NCBI GenBank assembly: GCA_044375415.1
Contig: JBILMS010000068.1
Coordinates: 1-16,148, forward strand
DNA: 16,148 bases
Origin: JAWXBG01 sp044375415
GTDB lineage: Bacteria > Bacteroidota > Bacteroidia > Flavobacteriales_D > Sanyastnellaceae
Reading direction: 5' to 3'
Part shown: positions 13,623 through 16,148 of the stretch, piece after piece
Layout: the number at the start of each line of letters is the position of its first letter
Numbering within the stretch: position 1 is the first letter of the stretch
The notes under the pieces: generated by a model
Told to the model about the DNA's origin: nothing
The model's database searches: none
The model's input: only the letters and a program-made list of their open reading frames with translations
Position numbers and translations under genes: made by a program

Positions 13623-15828
13623 GGGTCAATGTATTCACATCGTTAACAGGAGCCTCAACAACTACATTTTCAATTACAGGTGTTGGGTTAGCAGACGTCG
13701 GATGTGGTGTCTCGGCAATGTGCGGAGCAATGATCAAGGCAACAATGGAAGTCAACTTAATCAAGATGTTCATCGATGGACCTGAAGTATCTTTAAATGG
13801 ATCACCTACCGTGTCGCCGGTTACAGAAGCTTTGTGAGCTTCGCTGCCTTTGAATTCCATTTTGCCGTCTATCTCAACACCTTTTTCAAAACTCTTCTTT
13901 GCATTGTCCCAAGCACCACCGGCGTTGTTTTGGAAAATACCCATCAAAACACCGCTAACTGTGATACCTGCCAAAAGTCCTCCGAGAGGTTCGGCACCCA
14001 TAGTAAATCCAACGAGAGCCGGTGTTAACAATGCGATCAGTCCGGGAGCAATCATTTGACGAATAGAAGCCTGGGTAGAAATACTTACGCACTTCTCATA
14101 TTCCGGAGTAGCTGTTCCTTCCATGATACCCGGAATTTCTTTGAACTGGCGACGAACTTCTTTCACCATGTCCATCGCAGCTGCACCAACGGCAGAGATT
14201 GCGAGTGACGAGAAAATAAACGGAACCATTGCTCCAACAAATAGCATAGCCAATACAGGGGCTTTATAAATATCGATGGTAGTAATACCTGCAATTCCAA
14301 CGTAAGCTGCAAACAAGGCAAGAGCTGTTAAAGCAGCTGATGCAATTGCAAATCCCTTACCGGTAGCAGCGGTTGTGTTTCCAACAGCATCCAAGTTATC
14401 GGTACGTTCGCGAACTTCTTTCGGAAGGTGACACATTTCAGCAATACCACCTGCGTTATCTGCAATCGGTCCAAAGGCGTCGATAGCAAGTTGCATAGCC
14501 GTTGTAGCCATCATACCTGCAGCGGCGATTGCCACACCGTAGAGACCGGCAAAGTGATACGAACCCCAGATACCTGCAGCCAACGTGAGAATTGGAATAA
14601 CAGTTGATTCCATACCTACAGCCAATCCACCAATGATGTTGGTAGCATGACCGGTGCCCGAACGCTGAACAATTCTAGTTACCGGTCCACGACCGATAGC
14701 CGTGTAGTGTTCAGTTACGATACTCATAATAGCGCCAACAACCAAACCTATGATGATGGCAATAAATACATCCATGCTGGTGAAAACGGTCTCGCCACCA
14801 ATACGGGAGAAAGTCATTTGAGCAGGCAACATCCATTTTACCAAGAAAAAAGATGCAATGGCCGTGAGTATGATAGATCCCCAGTTACCTAGGTTTAAGG
14901 CACCTTGTACACTTGATTTTTCACCTTTTACACGTACAAAATAGGTGAAGATGGCAGAGCATATAAGTCCTACACCTGCGATAACCATTGGCAGTAGGAT
15001 TGGAGACATTCCTTCAAAATTATCTTCTGTAGCAATTACCTCACGACCAAGGATCATGGTAGCAAGAATGGTGGCAACGTATGAACCGAAAAGGTCGGCT
15101 CCCATACCTGCAACGTCACCTACGTTGTCCCCTACGTTATCTGCAATAGTAGCAGGGTTGCGAGGGTCATCTTCCGGAATACCTGCTTCTACTTTACCTA
15201 CTAGGTCAGCTCCAACGTCGGCAGCTTTTGTATAAATACCTCCACCCACACGGGCGAACAGTGCAATCGATTCAGCACCGAGTGAGAAACCTGCCAATAC
15301 TTCCAAAGCCGTTTGCATGGCTTCGCTATTTGCGCCGGCATTGCCCGGAGCAACGTACATAAAATAGAATACGATAAATAACCCGCTAAGTCCGAGTACG
15401 GCTAATCCTGCCACTCCAAGGCCCATTACCGAACCACCGGTAAAAGAAACTTTAAGGGCTTGAGCTAAACTGGTTTTAGCAGCTTGAGCTGTACGAACGT
15501 TGGCTTTGGTAGCGATGTTCATTCCAATCCATCCTGCGAATGCCGACAAAAAGGCACCGATTAGGAATGCGATGGCGATAATCCAGTCGCTGTGAGGCAC
15601 CAATGTACCCGACCAAGCGAGGAGAGCAGCAGCGATTACTGCGAATATGCCGAGTACTTTCCACTCAGCTCGTAAAAATGCAAGTGCACCTTTCGAAATG
15701 TAACCGGCAATTGTGGTCATAGTGGCGTCGCCGGCGTCCTGTTTGTTTACCCAAACGGCCTTGATTACCATAATGATAAGCCCTATAACACCTAGGGCAG
15801 GCACGAGGTACATAATTTCTTTTCCCAT
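13615..15828 (-). CDS. hppA: Membrane-bound ion-pumping pyrophosphatase (K+-dependent type)
   Basis: A 737-residue polytopic protein (about 16 membrane helices) that hydrolyses cytoplasmic pyrophosphate and pumps H+ or Na+. KAADVGADLVGKVE (201-214) and DNVGDNVGDVAGMGADLFGSY (230-250) are the conserved Mg-PPi site motifs. GNTTAATGKG (483-492) has Ala where K+-independent enzymes have Lys, so it should need K+. The usual helix-6 Glu (ADLFESY or ADLFGSYAE in other subfamilies) is absent. Instead GAESIALF (184-191) places a Glu, E186, in helix 5 where other subfamilies have Ser. From memory this helix-5 position occurs in Flavobacterium-type H+-pumping enzymes, so I infer H+ pumping. A Pro-rich cytoplasmic or periplasmic tail (about 703-737) is extra. 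The ATG at 15828 fits the family start. It is followed by yceI with an 8-bp overlap. Confidence 0.97.
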   Translation of the reverse strand: MGKEIMYLVPALGVIGLIIMVIKAVWVNKQDAGDATMTTIAGYISKGALAFLRAEWKVLGIFAVIAAALLAWSGTLVPHSDWIIAIAFLIGAFLSAFAGWIGMNIATKANVRTAQAAKTSLAQALKVSFTGGSVMGLGVAGLAVLGLSGLFIVFYFMYVAPGNAGANSEAMQTALEVLAGFSLGAESIALFARVGGGIYTKAADVGADLVGKVEAGIPEDDPRNPATIADNVGDNVGDVAGMGADLFGSYVATILATMILGREVIATEDNFEGMSPILLPMVIAGVGLICSAIFTYFVRVKGEKSSVQGALNLGNWGSIILTAIASFFLVKWMLPAQMTFSRIGGETVFTSMDVFIAIIIGLVVGAIMSIVTEHYTAIGRGPVTRIVQRSGTGHATNIIGGLAVGMESTVIPILTLAAGIWGSYHFAGLYGVAIAAAGMMATTAMQLAIDAFGPIADNAGGIAEMCHLPKEVRERTDNLDAVGNTTAATGKGFAIASAALTALALFAAYVGIAGITTIDIYKAPVLAMLFVGAMVPFIFSSLAISAVGAAAMDMVKEVRRQFKEIPGIMEGTATPEYEKCVSISTQASIRQMIAPGLIALLTPALVGFTMGAEPLGGLLAGITVSGVLMGIFQNNAGGAWDNAKKSFEKGVEIDGKMEFKGSEAHKASVTGDTVGDPFKDTSGPSMNILIKLTSIVALIIAPHIAETPHPTSANPTPVIENVVVEAPVNDVNTLTHE

Positions 15829-15876
15829 AGAATAGTGATTTTCTAAATTGGTTTTGGTAGTCTTAAAAATCGGGCG

Positions 15877-15884
15877 CGAATATA
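15877..15884 (-). promoter_or_regulatory. Candidate -7 element of the hppA operon
   Basis: TATATTCG on the minus strand matches TAnnTTTG except for one base and lies 48 nt before the hppA ATG. No convincing TTG is seen at the right distance upstream, so the call is tentative. Confidence 0.4.
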
Positions 15885-15916
15885 AGCACGGACGGGGAAA
15901 TACAGAGTGAGAATGA

Positions 15917-16148
15917 GAATGTGAGTGAGCTTTTCCGTTTCCATTGCCCTTTCCCTTTCCCTTCTTGATTGTTCTTCGATTGGCGAGCAGGGCTTTTTTA
16001 CCACAAAGCCCACGAAGATTTGCGCAAAGGAACTAAAGATTTTTTTAAGAAGGCACATTTGCAGGTGAACGGATGACGGAAATCCGGAGTGAGAATGTGA
16101 GTGAGCTTTTCCGTTTCCATTGCCCTTTCCCTTTCCCTTTCCCTTCTT
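15917..16148. repeat. Two direct repeats (15917-15966, 16093-16148) ending in TTTCCC runs
   Basis: Both copies begin GAATGTGAGTGAGC and end in a TTTCCC run and CTTCTT. The second has one more 6-bp TTTCCC unit (56 versus 50 bp) and runs to the window edge. The 126 bp between them hold no supported gene. They include a hairpin GGGCTTT/AAAGCCC (15990-15996 with 16005-16011) around a TTTTTTACCACAAAG motif that also occurs at about 108-123. Confidence 0.8.

Noticed and set aside
15843..16058. Minus-strand 71-codon frame at the right edge
   Set aside because: It crosses the direct repeat and the hppA promoter region, with no recognisable domain.

Overview
This 16.1-kb window is a Bacteroidota chromosome segment, probably from a Flavobacteriia-like lineage. 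The gene content is typical of that phylum: a methionine synthase split into two ORFs, a bacterial GH3-family protein beside a deoxynucleoside kinase, a YfhO-type membrane protein and a K+-type membrane pyrophosphatase. Promoters match the Bacteroidota pattern (TTG, then 16-20 bases, then TAnnTTTG). Genes lack Shine-Dalgarno sequences. Intergenic regions hold short fold-back and tandem repeats. No rRNA, tRNA, CRISPR array, transposase or prophage gene is visible, and most genes are core metabolism.

Left part (1-6060). A repeat island (1-478) holds two 110-bp direct repeats, each with a pair of GCGCTGAAAGCGC palindromes, and an 8-bp tandem array. Next is a small unknown gene (479-883, minus). 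Then comes a minus-strand methionine operon transcribed from about 6017 down to 1087: homocysteine-binding half of MetH, then folate/B12/AdoMet half of MetH, then MetF. A clear SAM-I (S-box) riboswitch with its own promoter lies ahead of it. MetF makes 5-methyl-THF and the two MetH halves use it to methylate homocysteine. SAM, made from the product, should shut the operon off through the riboswitch.

Middle (6069-9180). A GC-rich nested tandem array (12-bp and 16-bp units) separates the riboswitch promoter from the 3' end of a large YfhO-like polytopic membrane protein (minus). That gene has a very good promoter only 5 nt before its likely ATG. Divergent from it is an exported protein of unknown function.

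Right part (9185-16148). A plus-strand set encodes a GH3-family adenylate-forming enzyme, an exported propeller-like protein whose ATG overlaps the GH3 stop, and a deoxynucleoside kinase. A 657-bp gene-free stretch (12156-12812) follows, with a plus-strand terminator, three separate fold-back repeat elements and a strong minus-strand terminator. That terminator ends the hppA-yceI operon (minus), in which an ion-pumping pyrophosphatase overlaps a YceI-domain lipoprotein by 8 bp. The right edge (15829-16148) carries a candidate hppA promoter and two copies of a 50-56 bp direct repeat.

I do not see a clearly new multi-gene system. The items most worth a second look are the riboswitch with an unexplained expression platform, the repeat elements, the near-leaderless promoter, the relocated glutamate in the pyrophosphatase and the Cys-rich YceI lipoprotein coupled to it.
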